NCBI RefSeq assembly: GCF_001905845.1 | Contig: NZ_LIVZ01000007.1 | Coordinates: forward strand, 248,001 to 312,000 | DNA: 64,000 nt | Direction: 5' to 3' | Source of the DNA: Streptomyces sp. TSRI0107 | GTDB lineage: Bacteria > Actinomycetota > Actinomycetes > Streptomycetales > Streptomycetaceae | Shown: one piece after another, positions 1 through 9,692 of the stretch | How the letters are laid out: the number at the start of each line of letters is the position of its first letter | How positions within the stretch are numbered: the stretch's first letter is position 1 | The notes under the pieces: model-generated | The model's database searches: none | Told to the model about the DNA's origin: nothing | The model's input: only the letters and a program-made list of their open reading frames with translations | Position numbers and translations under genes: made by a program

Positions 1-471
1 CAGCATGTCGATGTCGGCCGGGGTGACCCGGTGCCGCCCGCCCCGGGAGACGTCCACGTCCTCGGGCGGGTTCTCCCACTCCCACACCGGCATCACGGCG
101 GGCGTGCCGGTGACCGCGGGCGCGCCCAGGATGTGCGGGCGCTGCTGCTCGTCGGAGCGCCACAGGGCGGTGGCCCGCTCCACGAAGCCGGACAGCGAGG
201 TGCCGTGCACGGTCGGCTCGCCGCCGGGGACGCCGAGTCCGATGTCGTCGAGGGTGACCGGCCGGTGCAGCCGGGCGGCCAGCACCTCGCAGATCAGGTC
301 GGGCACCTGGCCGCGCGGGCGCTGGCCCTTCAGCCAGCGGGCAACGGCGGTGTGTTCGTAGCGCAGCGCGAGTCCGCGCGCCCGTCCGGCCTGGTTCACG
401 TGCGCGGCCAGACCGGCGTGCGAGATGCCCGCCTCGTCCAGAATCGCGTCGAGCAGTGTGTTGGGCTGCAT
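1..471 (-). CDS. helix-turn-helix transcriptional regulator, 3' end cut by window
   Basis: The first 157 codons of a longer protein that runs off the left edge. It begins MQPNTLLDAILDEAGISHAG and contains a helix-turn-helix-like region followed by RYEHTAVARWLKGQ and RPRGQVPDLICEVLAARL. This is the N-terminal pattern of the large Streptomyces regulators related to NsdA/NsdB (XRE-like N terminus, usually about 500 residues with TPR-like repeats). The ATG at 471-469 is the only sensible start. A perfect 8-bp inverted repeat lies 50 bp upstream (521-539) and may be its operator. What genes it controls cannot be seen. The family assignment is moderately secure; calling it an NsdA homologue would be a guess. 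Confidence 0.7.
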   Translation of the reverse strand, partial: MQPNTLLDAILDEAGISHAGLAAHVNQAGRARGLALRYEHTAVARWLKGQRPRGQVPDLICEVLAARLHRPVTLDDIGLGVPGGEPTVHGTSLSGFVERATALWRSDEQQRPHILGAPAVTGTPAVMPVWEWENPPEDVDVSRGGRHRVTPADIDML

Positions 472-510
472 GGGATAGGCCCCCCGGATGGCTCGGTGCC
501 CGACAGCGTA

Positions 511-539
511 GTGAATCCGGGTTCACACGGGGTGTGAAC
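511..539. promoter_or_regulatory. candidate operator: overlapping inverted repeats upstream of the regulator gene
   Basis: GTTCACAC (521-528) and GTGTGAAC (532-539) form a perfect 8-bp inverted repeat around a GGG centre. A second, overlapping repeat pairs GTGAA (511-515) with TTCAC (522-526). The half-site GTGAA/TTCAC therefore occurs three times in 29 bp, 40-70 bp before the regulator start, where a repressor or autoregulator would bind. Function is inferred from position and symmetry only. Confidence 0.45.
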
Positions 540-662
540 GGAGTACGCGAATCCGGCGTGTGCGCGCGCTGTCGCGGAGAGTTCCGAGCGGGTTGACTGA
601 ATGTCCTCGAAAGAGGCCGGCCGGGCCGTCGGCTCCCCCTCGTACAGTGCGACGGCCCGCGC

Positions 663-1733
663 TCACGCCGTCCGCCGCGTCGCCTGCCCGACACTCCGTG
701 GCGGGGCGGACGGCGTGTCGCCGGCGGCACTGCCCCGCGCCCCTGAAGGGCGACCGAGCAGACGCTCGTTGCGGACGACCAGGAAGGCGACGTCATCGGC
801 GGGGGTGCCCTGGGTGTGGCGCAGCAGGCGGGTGAACACGGCTCCCAGGAGGGCCTGCGGAGTTCTCGTCCCCGCGCTCAGCGCCTCCGCGAGGACGAGG
901 TCCAGCGGGAAGAAGCGGCCCTGTGCGTCGCGGGCGTCCTCCGCGCCGTCCGTGTGGAGGAAAAGGGCCTCACCGTGCCGGAGTTCGCCGCAGGGCGCGG
1001 CGGGCAGTTCGGGCGGCAGCGGGAACGGGCCCAGCGGCGGCAGCGGCTCGGCCACGGACAGCGGCTCGACCTCGGCGCCCCGGAGCCGGTAGGGCCATGG
1101 GTGACCGCAGTTGAGGGCCCGCATCCGCCCGTCGCGGTCGATCTCCAGCAGCAGGACGGTGACGAACTCCTCGGAGAGCGCGCCGCCCGCCTCGGTGCGG
1201 CCCCGTTCCCGCAGATGGCGGGCGAGGGCCCGGTCCAGCCGGCGCAGCACCCGGTCGAGGTCGGGTTCGTCGTGGGCGGCCTCGCGGAAGCTGCCGAGCA
1301 CGGCGGCGACGGTTGGGATGGCGCCGATCCCGTGCCCGCGCACGTCGCCCATCACGGCCCGTACGCCGTGCTCGGTGGCCACCACGTCGTACAGGTCACC
1401 GCCCACACTGGCGCCGCGGTCGGCGGCCAGCTGGGCGGCGGCCACCCGCAGCCCGTCGACCCGTGGCGGCAGGGGCCGCAGCAGCGCGCTCTGCGCGGCA
1501 CCGGCGACCTCGCGGGCCTGTTCGAGCTCCCGCAGCAGCACCCGGCGGACGTGGAACATCAGCCCGGTGCCGACGGCGAAGAAGACGGCGCTGGTCACGA
1601 GCCGCGCCCCCAGCCCGTCCTGCCGGCCGAGCGGGCAGGCCAGCTTGTAGGCGATGGCCGCGGCACCCCAGGCCGTGGGCAACCCGAGTGCGAGCATCCG
1701 ACGACCTGGGGCCCGTGCCTTGATACGGATCAT
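663..1733 (-). CDS. SpoIIE/PP2C-type serine phosphatase, membrane-anchored
   Basis: A 356-residue protein. Residues about 12-65 hold two hydrophobic segments (GLPTAWGAAAIAYKLAC and LVTSAVFFAVGTGLMF), so the enzyme is probably tethered to the membrane with a cytoplasmic catalytic domain. The PP2C/SpoIIE signature is clear: GGDLYDVV, GDVRGHG, LNCGHPWPYRL and HTDGAEDARD supply the metal-binding aspartates. Such phosphatases usually act on anti-sigma-factor antagonists, but no RsbV- or RsbW-like partner is adjacent, so the target is unknown. It is monocistronic as far as can be seen. The last codons overlap a 13-bp inverted repeat (664-717). Confidence 0.85.
   Translation of the reverse strand: MIRIKARAPGRRMLALGLPTAWGAAAIAYKLACPLGRQDGLGARLVTSAVFFAVGTGLMFHVRRVLLRELEQAREVAGAAQSALLRPLPPRVDGLRVAAAQLAADRGASVGGDLYDVVATEHGVRAVMGDVRGHGIGAIPTVAAVLGSFREAAHDEPDLDRVLRRLDRALARHLRERGRTEAGGALSEEFVTVLLLEIDRDGRMRALNCGHPWPYRLRGAEVEPLSVAEPLPPLGPFPLPPELPAAPCGELRHGEALFLHTDGAEDARDAQGRFFPLDLVLAEALSAGTRTPQALLGAVFTRLLRHTQGTPADDVAFLVVRNERLLGRPSGARGSAAGDTPSAPPRSVGQATRRTA
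664..717 (-). terminator. hairpin inside the 3' end of the phosphatase gene
   Basis: CACGCCGTCCGCC (664-676) and GGCGGACGGCGTG (705-717) are a perfect 13-bp inverted repeat with a 28-nt loop. It lies entirely in the last codons of the phosphatase gene and ends right at its stop codon. No U-tract follows. It may terminate transcription or protect the 3' end. Confidence 0.4.
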
Positions 1734-1862
1734 GCCGATGGCCCCCCATGTAGGCCCTGACAGCGCGCGGACCGACCCCGAAAGGCCGGTCCGATTCTGT
1801 CGACCGCATGACCCGTAAAGACGGATCAGCCGGAAATGTCACCCGATCGAGTGAGGTGACTC

Positions 1863-1947
1863 CCACGCCCCGAAAAGGGGTGCGGGGAACCGCGCGACCG
1901 GTCACGGACGGCTGGAAGCCGCCGCCGATCGCGCAGTCCCCCGGCGC
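1863..1947. repeat. Streptomyces-type dispersed intergenic hairpin element
   Basis: The stretch contains CCCCGAAAAGGGG followed by GGGGAACCGCGCGA (1884-1897) and, further on, TCGCGCAGTCCCC (1929-1941), an imperfect inverted copy. This resembles the family of GGGGAAC-TGCGCGAC elements scattered between Streptomyces genes. It lies just downstream of pheT and can fold into a long hairpin, so it may serve as the pheST terminator. Family membership is from memory; a genome-wide repeat count would settle it. Confidence 0.55.
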
Positions 1948-1957
1948 TTTCGCGGAA

Positions 1958-4470
1958 CTAGCCCCGCAGCGCCGCCCCGGTCCGCTCGGCGGCCAGCGCG
2001 ACGGCCGCGTCCCGCGCGGCCGACGCCTCGTCCACCGTCAGCGTCCGGTCGCCGGCCCGGAAACGCAGCGCGTACGCGAGGGACTTCTTGCCGTCCCCCA
2101 GCTGCTCCGCGTTCTCGTACACGTCGAACAGCCGGATGGCCTCCAGCAGCTCGCCCGCGCCCTCACGCAGCGCGGCCTCGACCTCGGCGTGCGGCACGGG
2201 CTTGTCGACGACGAGCGCGACGTCCTGCGTGGCCACGGGGAACGTGGAGATGCCGGGCGCCTGCGGGGTGCCGTCCCCGGCCTGCTCCAGCGCGTCCAGG
2301 TCCAGCTCCATCGCGCAGGTCCGCTCGGGCAGCCCGAGCGCCTTCAGCACGCGCGGGTGCAGCTCACCCGCGTGGCCGACGACCTGCTCGGCGCCGTCGG
2401 CGACGACGACCAGCTCGGCGCACCGGCCCGGGTGCCACGGACCGTACTGGCCCTTGCGCACCACCAGCTCGGAGCCCGCCTCCCGGGCGACGAGCCGCGC
2501 GGCCTCGACCGCGTCGGCCCAGTCGGCCGGACGGCCCTTGCCCCACCAGCCGGCCTGCTCGCGGGCGCCCGCGAGGACGACGGCCACGTGGCGCGGCTGC
2601 TCGGGCAGCACGGCGTTCAGCGCGGCGAGCTCCTCGTCGGTGGGACGCCGGTCGACGGGCAGGTGAGCGGCGACGCCGGGCTCCTGACGCGGGTGGAAGA
2701 CCAGCCCGGTCTCGAAGAGCGCCAGGTCGTGCGAGCCCCGGCCGTCGTTGCGGCGCAGCGCGCCGAGCAGACCCGGCAGCAGCGAGGTGCGCAGCGCGGG
2801 CTCCTCGTCGTTGAGCGGGTTGACCAGCTTGACCACGCGGCGGGCGGGGTCGTCGGCCTCCAGGCCGAGCTGGTCGAAGACCTGCTCGCTGACGAACGGG
2901 TAGTTCGGCGCCTCGACGTACCCGGCGCCGGCCAGCGCCCGGCCGACGCGGCGGTGCAGCCGCTGCCGGTGGGTGAGGCCACGGCCGGACGGGAGCTTCG
3001 GCAGGGTGGAGGGCAGGTTCTCGTAGCCCTCCAGCCGGATGACCTCCTCGGCCAGGTCGTTGGCCTCCAGCAGGTCGGGCCGCCAGGACGGGACGGTGAC
3101 GATCAGCTCGTCCTGCCCGTACACGTCGCAGCCGATCTCCTGCAGCCGCCGTACGACGGTCTCCCGGCCGTAGACGACGCCCGCGACCTTGTCGGGGTGG
3201 TCGGCCGGCACGGTGATGGTGTGCGGCGCGGACGGCGCGATGACCTCGGTGACCCCGGCGTCCGCGGTGCCGCCCGCGAGCAGCACCAGCAGGTCGACGG
3301 TGCGCTGGGCGGCGGCGGACGCGGCCTGCGGGTCGACACCGCGCTCGAAGCGGCGGGAGGCCTCCGAGGACAGCTTGTGGCGCCGGGCCGTACGGGCGAT
3401 GGAGACGGCGTCGAAGTGCGCGGCCTCGATCACCACGTCGGTGGTCGCGCCCTCCTCGTCGTCGTGGTCGGCGATCTCGGTGTTGGCGCCGCCCATGACA
3501 CCGGCCAGGCCGATGGGGCCGCGGTCGTCGGTGATGACCAGGTCCTCGGCGTGCAGCTTCCGCTCGGCGCCGTCGAGGGTGACGATCTTCTCGCCCTCCT
3601 CGGCACGGCGGACGCCGATCGTGCCCTGGACCAGCTTGCGGTCGTAGGCGTGCAGCGGCTGGCCGAGCTCCATCATCACGTAGTTGGTGACGTCGACGGC
3701 GAGGGAGATCGGACGCATGCCGACCTTCTGGAGCCGGCGCTGGAGCCAGATCGGGGAGCGCGCCTCGGGGCGCAGGCCGGACACCGTGCGGGCGGTGAAG
3801 CGGTCGCAGCCGAGCGGCTCGGAGACCTTCACCGGGTAGCCGAAGGCGTTCGGGGCGGGCACGTCGAGCAGCGCCGGGTCGCGCAGCGGCAGGCCGTAGG
3901 CGATGGCGGCCTCACGGGCGACGCCGCGGATGGACAGGCAGTCGCCGCGGTTGGCGGTGACGGCGATGTCCAGCACCTCGTCGACCAGTTCGAGCAGCTC
4001 GATGGCGTCCTTGCCGACCTCGGTCTCGGGCGGCAGCACGATGATGCCCTTGGTGCCGTCGTCGCCCATGCCCAGCTCGTCGCTGGAGCAGATCATGCCG
4101 TGGGACGTCTTGCCGTAGGTCTTGCGCGCGGAGATGGAGAAGCCGCCCGGCAGGGTGGCGCCGGGCAGGACCACGACGACCTTGTCGCCGACGGCGAAGT
4201 TGCGGGCGCCGCAGACGATCTCCTGGGGCTCGCCGGTGCCGTTGGCCTGGCCGACGTCGACGGTGCAGAAGCGGATCGGCTTCTTGAAGCCCTCCAGCTC
4301 CTCGATGGTCAGCACCTGGCCGACGACCAGGGGGCCCTTGAGGTCGTGGCCGAGCTGCTCGACCGTCTCGACCTCCAGACCGGCCGAAATGAGCTTGGCC
4401 TGGACGTCACGGCCGGTCTCGGTGGCCGGCAGGTCGACGTACTCCCGCAGCCAAGAAAGCGGGACCCGCA

Positions 4471-4471
<1 letters not shown>
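1958..4471 (-). CDS. pheT: phenylalanine--tRNA ligase beta subunit
   Basis: An 837-residue protein of normal length for PheT. It forms the (alpha-beta)2 synthetase with PheS and charges tRNA-Phe with phenylalanine. Visible domains are an EMAP-II/tRNA-binding domain (about residues 40-155, with [19 protein letters not shown]), B3/B4 editing (about 215-385), B5, and a C-terminal anticodon-binding FDX-ACB domain ([21 protein letters not shown] onward). The ATG at 4471-4469 overlaps the pheS stop by one base (TGATG), implying translational coupling. No frameshift is seen. Confidence 0.98.
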
Positions 4472-5631
<1,160 letters not shown>

Positions 5632-5726
5632 TCACCGACTCATGGACTGTGCGTCACGGCTTTCGGGACACAAAGGTGCCAAAGGCCGAGTCTAACGGGG
5701 TGAGGGTGTACGAATGCGCCCGTGGG

Positions 5727-6869
5727 TCACTGGGCGAGATACGCCGGTGCTCCCACGGGCAACGTAAATCGGAACTCGGCGCCGCCCTGCTGGGCGCGGC
5801 CGACCGTGATGGTGCCGCCGTGGGCCTCGACGATCCCCTTGACGATGTAGAGCCCGAGGCCGGTGCCACCGCGCTTGCTGCCCCGCCAGAAGCGGGTGAA
5901 GACGCGGTTCATGGACTCCTCCGGGATGCCGGGCCCCTCGTCGCTCACCGTGACCGACGTGCCGGTGTCCTCCCCTTCGCGGGGGGACGCCGTGGCCGTG
6001 ATGTCGATGGTGACGGTTCCCTCGCCGTGCCGCACCGCATTTTCCAGCAGGTTGCTCAGCACCTGGTCGATCTTGTCGGGGTCGGCCCACAGGTCGGGCA
6101 GCGGCTGCTCGATGCGCAGCAGGAACCGGTCGGCGGCCTGCCCGGCGGCAACGTACGCCTGGATGTGCCGGCCGACGGCGGCGCCGATGTCGACGGGCTG
6201 GCGGCGCACCTCCAGGCGCCCGGAGTCGATCCGGGAGATGTCCAGCAGCTCGGCGATCAGCCGGGTGACGCGGTCGGCGTCCGCGTCGACGGTCTCCAGC
6301 ATCAGCCGCTTCTGGTCGTCGGTGAACCTCTCCCACTTGGCCAGCAGGGTCGCGGTGAAGCCCTTGACCGAGGTGAGCGGGGAGCGCAGCTCGTGGGCGA
6401 CGGTGGCGATCAGCTCGGCGTGGCTGCGCTCGGTGCGGCGCCGGGCCTCGGTGTCGCGCAGGCAGACGACGACCCGGCGGACGGGGCCGGTGGGCTCGGC
6501 GCGCACGTACCGGGCGGAGACCAGCACCTCCCGGCCGCCGGGAAGCAGCAGGTTGCGCTCGGGCTGGCGGACCCGGATGGCGAGCCCGCCGTAGGGGTCG
6601 GTCAGCTGCCACCAGCGCCGGCCCTCCAGGTCCTCCAACGGCAGGGCCGACTCCAGCGGCTGCCCGAGGACGTCGGCGGCGCGGACGGCGGCGATGCGCT
6701 CGGCGGCGGCGTTGCAGCAGACCACCCGGCCGTGCTCGTCGGCGACGACGAGGCCGTCGGGCAGGTCGTCGGGATCGATGCCGAGGCCGGCCGCCGGGTC
6801 ACCGGGCCGTGGCGCGGGCGGGCGCCGCACGTCCTGTGCTCCCCGTGCGCTGCTCGTGCCGACGCTCAT
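5727..6869 (-). CDS. PAS-domain sensor histidine kinase
   Basis: A 380-residue kinase with no clear transmembrane segment, so probably cytoplasmic. A PAS-like domain covers about residues 35-150 (GLVVADEHGRVVCCNAAAER). The HisKA H-box is IATVAHELRSPLTSVKGF, with His as phospho-acceptor. The ATPase domain shows the N-box NLLENAVRHG, G1 DEGPGIPEE and G2 GGTGLGLYIVKGIVEAHGG. No response regulator is adjacent, so it is an orphan kinase whose partner is unknown. It sits between pheS and an rRNA methyltransferase gene, a position that is stable in Streptomyces. Confidence 0.93.
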   Translation of the reverse strand: MSVGTSSARGAQDVRRPPAPRPGDPAAGLGIDPDDLPDGLVVADEHGRVVCCNAAAERIAAVRAADVLGQPLESALPLEDLEGRRWWQLTDPYGGLAIRVRQPERNLLLPGGREVLVSARYVRAEPTGPVRRVVVCLRDTEARRRTERSHAELIATVAHELRSPLTSVKGFTATLLAKWERFTDDQKRLMLETVDADADRVTRLIAELLDISRIDSGRLEVRRQPVDIGAAVGRHIQAYVAAGQAADRFLLRIEQPLPDLWADPDKIDQVLSNLLENAVRHGEGTVTIDITATASPREGEDTGTSVTVSDEGPGIPEESMNRVFTRFWRGSKRGGTGLGLYIVKGIVEAHGGTITVGRAQQGGAEFRFTLPVGAPAYLAQ

Positions 6870-6922
6870 CCCCGTATCCCACCTCTCGGATGGTTGAGTG
6901 GGCCCCCGAGCCCGTCACCCTA

Positions 6923-7780
6923 CTAGCTCTCGGTGACGGATCGGCACCCTCCGGAGGCGCGCTGCGCGCGGGCCGACGCGTAGAGACATACGGCGGCGGC
7001 GGTGGCGAGGTTCAGGCTCTCCGCCTTCCCGTGGATGGGGACGCGGACCACGGCGTCCGCGAGGGCCCGGGTCTCCTCCGGCAGGCCCCAGGCCTCGTTG
7101 CCGAACACCCAGGCGGTGGGGCCGCCCATGCTGCCCTTGTCCAGCTCGTCGTCGAGGTCGTCGGTGCCGGCCCCGTCGGCGGCGAGGATCCGCACCCCGG
7201 CCTCCTTCAGCCCGGCGACGGCCCGCTCGACGGGGACGCCGACGGCGACCGGCAGATGGAACAGGGAGCCGACGGAGGCGCGTACGGCCTTCGGGTTGTA
7301 CAGGTCGACGGAGGCGTCGGTGAGGACGACGGCCTCGGCGCCCGCGGCGTCCGCGCAGCGCAGCACCGTGCCGGCGTTGCCGGGGTCGCGGACGTGCGCG
7401 AGGACGGCGACGAGCCGGGGCCGTGCCTTCAGGATGTCCTCGAAGGGCGTGTCGACGAACCGGCAGACGCCGACGAGTCCCTGCGGGGTCACGGTGGTGG
7501 AGATGTCGGCGATCACCTGTTCCGAGGCGAGGTGCAGCCGGGCCCCGGCGTCCCGCGCCTCGCCGACGATGTCGGCGTACCGCTCCGCGGCCTCGACGGT
7601 GGCGAACAGCTCGACGAGGGTGTCCCGGTACGCCGCCGCCTCCCGCACGGCCTGCGGCCCCTCCGCGAGAAACAGCCGCTCCTTGCCCCGGAAGTTCCGC
7701 TTGGCGAGCCGCCGGGCGGCGGAGACGCGGGGAGAGCGGGGGGAGATCAGCTCGGGGGCGGCGGGAGGCATGGGGTTCAC
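6923..7780 (-). CDS. SpoU/TrmH-family RNA 2'-O-methyltransferase
   Basis: A 285-residue SPOUT enzyme. An N-terminal substrate-binding domain (about 15-110, RRLAKRNFRGKERLFLAEG) is followed by the knotted SpoU domain with its three motifs: VRDPGNAGTVLRCADAAGA, WVFGNEAWGLPEE and VPIHGKAESLNLATAAAVCLY. The family methylates the ribose of rRNA or tRNA with S-adenosylmethionine; the exact nucleotide cannot be told here. It follows the infC-rpmI-rplT operon across a strong terminator, so it is probably expressed separately. A ribosome-assembly role would fit the context. Confidence 0.92.
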   Translation of the reverse strand: MNPMPPAAPELISPRSPRVSAARRLAKRNFRGKERLFLAEGPQAVREAAAYRDTLVELFATVEAAERYADIVGEARDAGARLHLASEQVIADISTTVTPQGLVGVCRFVDTPFEDILKARPRLVAVLAHVRDPGNAGTVLRCADAAGAEAVVLTDASVDLYNPKAVRASVGSLFHLPVAVGVPVERAVAGLKEAGVRILAADGAGTDDLDDELDKGSMGGPTAWVFGNEAWGLPEETRALADAVVRVPIHGKAESLNLATAAAVCLYASARAQRASGGCRSVTES

Positions 7781-7817
7781 CTTCGGTTGTCCTGTCCGGA
7801 AAGTCTCGGAACACAGC

Positions 7818-7848
7818 GGACCCGCAGGCCGTGAGAGCCTGCGGGTCC
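7818..7848 (-). terminator. terminator of the infC-rpmI-rplT operon
   Basis: GGACCCGCAGGC (7818-7829) and GCCTGCGGGTCC (7837-7848) form a perfect 12-bp stem with a 7-nt loop, just after the rplT stop codon in the direction of transcription. No U-tract follows on the minus strand, which is common for Streptomyces terminators. Confidence 0.8.
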
Positions 7849-7885
7849 TTCAGTCACGTCGGCTCGGAGCCAGCGCGTCGCTGTG

Positions 7886-8269
7886 TTACGCGGCCTTGGG
7901 CGCGTTCACGTCCGACGGCAGCGCCTTCTGCGCGACCTCGACGAGCGCGGCGAACGCGTTCGCGTCGTTGACGGCCAGCTCGGCCAGGATCTTGCGGTCG
8001 ACCTCGACGTTCGCGGCCTTCAGACCCTGGATGAAGCGGTTGTACGTGATGCCGTTCGCGCGGGCAGCGGCGTTGATGCGCTGGATCCACAGCTGGCGGA
8101 AGTCACCCTTGCGCTTCTTGCGGTCGTTGTAGTTGTAGACCAGCGAGTGGGTGACCTGCTCCTTGGCCTTGCGGTAGAGGCGCGAACGCTGACCGCGGTA
8201 GCCGGAGGCCTGCTCGAGGATCGCCCGGCGCTTCTTGTGGGCGTTGACTGCCCGCTTGACGCGTGCCAC
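7886..8269 (-). CDS. rplT: 50S ribosomal protein L20
   Basis: A 127-residue basic protein beginning [20 protein letters not shown], the standard L20 N-terminal extension that threads into 23S rRNA. The globular half contains [23 protein letters not shown]. It is essential for early 50S assembly, and in many bacteria it also represses its own operon through the leader mRNA. It is third in infC-rpmI-rplT, the universal order. The start is preceded by an AAGGAGTTAAC ribosome-binding site. Confidence 0.98.
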   Translation of the reverse strand: MARVKRAVNAHKKRRAILEQASGYRGQRSRLYRKAKEQVTHSLVYNYNDRKKRKGDFRQLWIQRINAAARANGITYNRFIQGLKAANVEVDRKILAELAVNDANAFAALVEVAQKALPSDVNAPKAA

Positions 8270-8364
8270 TTGTTAACTCCTTGTAGCGGGGCCGTGGTTG
8301 TCGTCACACGGCCCGGAAACGATTGGGTCCCGGTGTCGGTGGATCAGGCGCTGGGCGCCCGACC

Positions 8365-8559
8365 TCACTTGCCGAGAAGCTTCTTGATCTTCGCGGCGTC
8401 GCCCGGGGCCATCTCGGCGTTGCCGGTGAGGCGACGCGTCACGCGGGACGACTTGTGCTCGAGCAGGTGGCGCTTGCCGGCGCGCTCACGGAGCACCTTG
8501 CCGGAGCCGGTGACCTTGAAGCGCTTGCTGGCACCGCTGTGCGACTTGTTCTTCGGCAT
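8365..8559 (-). CDS. rpmI: 50S ribosomal protein L35
   Basis: A 64-residue protein starting [18 protein letters not shown], full length for L35. An open frame extends upstream to 8616 but lacks conservation; the ATG at 8559 is preceded by GAGGAGAGAACGGCGCT, a good ribosome-binding site. It lies between infC and rplT and belongs to the 50S subunit. Confidence 0.97.
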   Translation of the reverse strand: MPKNKSHSGASKRFKVTGSGKVLRERAGKRHLLEHKSSRVTRRLTGNAEMAPGDAAKIKKLLGK

Positions 8560-8671
8560 AGCGCCGTTCTCTCCTCGTCGGTGGCGCTCCGGTGCCCGGT
8601 CGCGAAAACCGGGCACAGGTGGAGCGTCGCTCTTGTTTCGGTTACTGCCTGGGACTCGGAAGTCCCCGGGA

Positions 8672-9322
8672 TCACGCCTCGGCGGGTTCCTCGGCGGCAG
8701 CCTCGGGGGCGGCCTCGGCGTCGGCAGGGTTCTGCGAACGACCGGGGTTGGCCTTGGCCTCCGCCTTGCGGGCTTCCTGCGCCTGGCGAGCCTCGGCCAT
8801 CGCCTCGGTCTTCTTCTTGTGCGGACCGAGAACCATGATCATGTTTCGGCCGTCCTGCTTCGGGTTCGACTCCACGAAACCGAGGTCCTGGACGTCCTCC
8901 GCGAGACGCTGCAGCAGCCGGTAGCCCAGCTCGGGCCGGGACTGCTCGCGACCACGGAACATGATCGTGATCTTGACCTTGTCGCCCTGCTTGAGGAACC
9001 GGACGACGTGACCCTTCTTGGTGTCATAGTCGTGCGGGTCGATCTTCGGCCGGAGCTTCATCTCCTTGATGACCGTGTGCGCCTGGTTCTTGCGCGCCTC
9101 ACGGGCCTTCATGGCCGACTCGTACTTGAACTTCCCGTAGTCCATGAGCTTGCACACGGGCGGACGGGCGTTCGCCGCGACCTCGACCAGGTCCAGGTCG
9201 TACTCCTGCGCAAGCTCCAGGGCCTTGGCAAGCGGCACGATGCCGACCTGCTCGCCACTGGGACCGACAAGTCGCACCTCGGGAACGCGAATCCGGTCGT
9301 TGATGCGGGGCTCGGCGCTGAT
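8672..9322 (-). CDS. infC: translation initiation factor IF-3, apparent AUC start codon
   Basis: IF-3 binds the 30S subunit, blocks premature 50S joining and rejects start codons other than AUG, GUG and UUG. The 216-residue product has the N domain ([32 protein letters not shown]), a linker, and the C domain ([20 protein letters not shown]), plus an alanine/glutamate-rich tail. No ATG or GTG exists in frame near the conserved N terminus. The codon at 9322-9320 is ATC, preceded four bases upstream by a perfect GAGGAGG. The mature start at S-A-E-P-R-I-N-D aligns with IF-3 of other actinobacteria. The only upstream alternative is a TTG at 9409, which lacks a ribosome-binding site. Use of AUC would let IF-3 repress its own translation, as shown for AUU in E. 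coli. Confidence 0.93.
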   Translation of the reverse strand: MSAEPRINDRIRVPEVRLVGPSGEQVGIVPLAKALELAQEYDLDLVEVAANARPPVCKLMDYGKFKYESAMKAREARKNQAHTVIKEMKLRPKIDPHDYDTKKGHVVRFLKQGDKVKITIMFRGREQSRPELGYRLLQRLAEDVQDLGFVESNPKQDGRNMIMVLGPHKKKTEAMAEARQAQEARKAEAKANPGRSQNPADAEAAPEAAAEEPAEA

Positions 9323-9407
9323 GGATCCTCCTCGGTAGCACCACGCGACGGTCTGGCGGACAGCCGCGTAACGTCTGTGTTCGTTAGACCTAACCGCGCC
9401 GAAGCAC

Positions 9408-9438
9408 AAAAAATGCCCCGGACGATCACAGGCGGGGC
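9408..9438 (-). terminator. intrinsic terminator within the infC leader
   Basis: On the minus strand GCCCCG (9438-9433) pairs with CGGGGC (9420-9415) across a 12-nt loop, then A and a run of six T (9413-9408). U-tracts of this length are rare in Streptomyces. No gene ends here on the minus strand, so it can only act on the leader transcript of infC, about 85 nt before the start codon. Confidence 0.65.
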
Positions 9439-9607
9439 TCCTCGAACTACCGGAGCACCGCCGCGATCACCGCGGGGCGCGCATTCGGACGGATCGCCGC
9501 CTCGGGGACGGGACCGTCTGACCGGTGACCCGCCGCCCTGAGGGCGGTCGGGTGGGAGTTCGAAAGCCTCCACTTGTAGGCCGGACTCGACAGCCGTGAG
9601 GCGCACG

Positions 9608-9621
9608 TGTCCGACCGGTCG
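9608..9621. promoter_or_regulatory. 14-bp motif shared with the tatA upstream region
   Basis: TGTCCGACCGGTCG, with the 10-bp palindrome CGACCGGTCG at its core, occurs here and again at 40983-40996, upstream of tatA. It lies in the divergent promoter region of infC and the DUF1844 gene, flanked by GTGT and ACAC. A shared regulator is possible but unproven. Confidence 0.35.
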
Positions 9622-9642
9622 TTACACAAGGTTAGCAGCTCC

Positions 9643-9692
9643 GTCCAGGAACGGCTAACCGAGGCCAACTAGGGCCTGCTCCGTTCCTGGAC
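9643..9692. promoter_or_regulatory. long hairpin next to the DUF1844 start codon
   Basis: GTCCAGGAACGG (9643-9654) and CCGTTCCTGGAC (9681-9692) are a perfect 12-bp inverted repeat. Inside it AGGCC (9662-9666) pairs with GGCCT (9673-9677) around an AACTAG loop. A competing 7-bp repeat, GGTTAGC (9630-9636) with GCTAACC (9654-9660), shares base 9654 with the left arm, so the two cannot fold fully at once. The structure abuts the start of the plus-strand gene and is also at the 5' side of the infC leader. Confidence 0.55.

Noticed and set aside
8672-9409. infC starting at the TTG at 9409
   Set aside because: No ribosome-binding site, sits inside the terminator U-tract and adds a poorly coded, non-conserved 29-residue extension.
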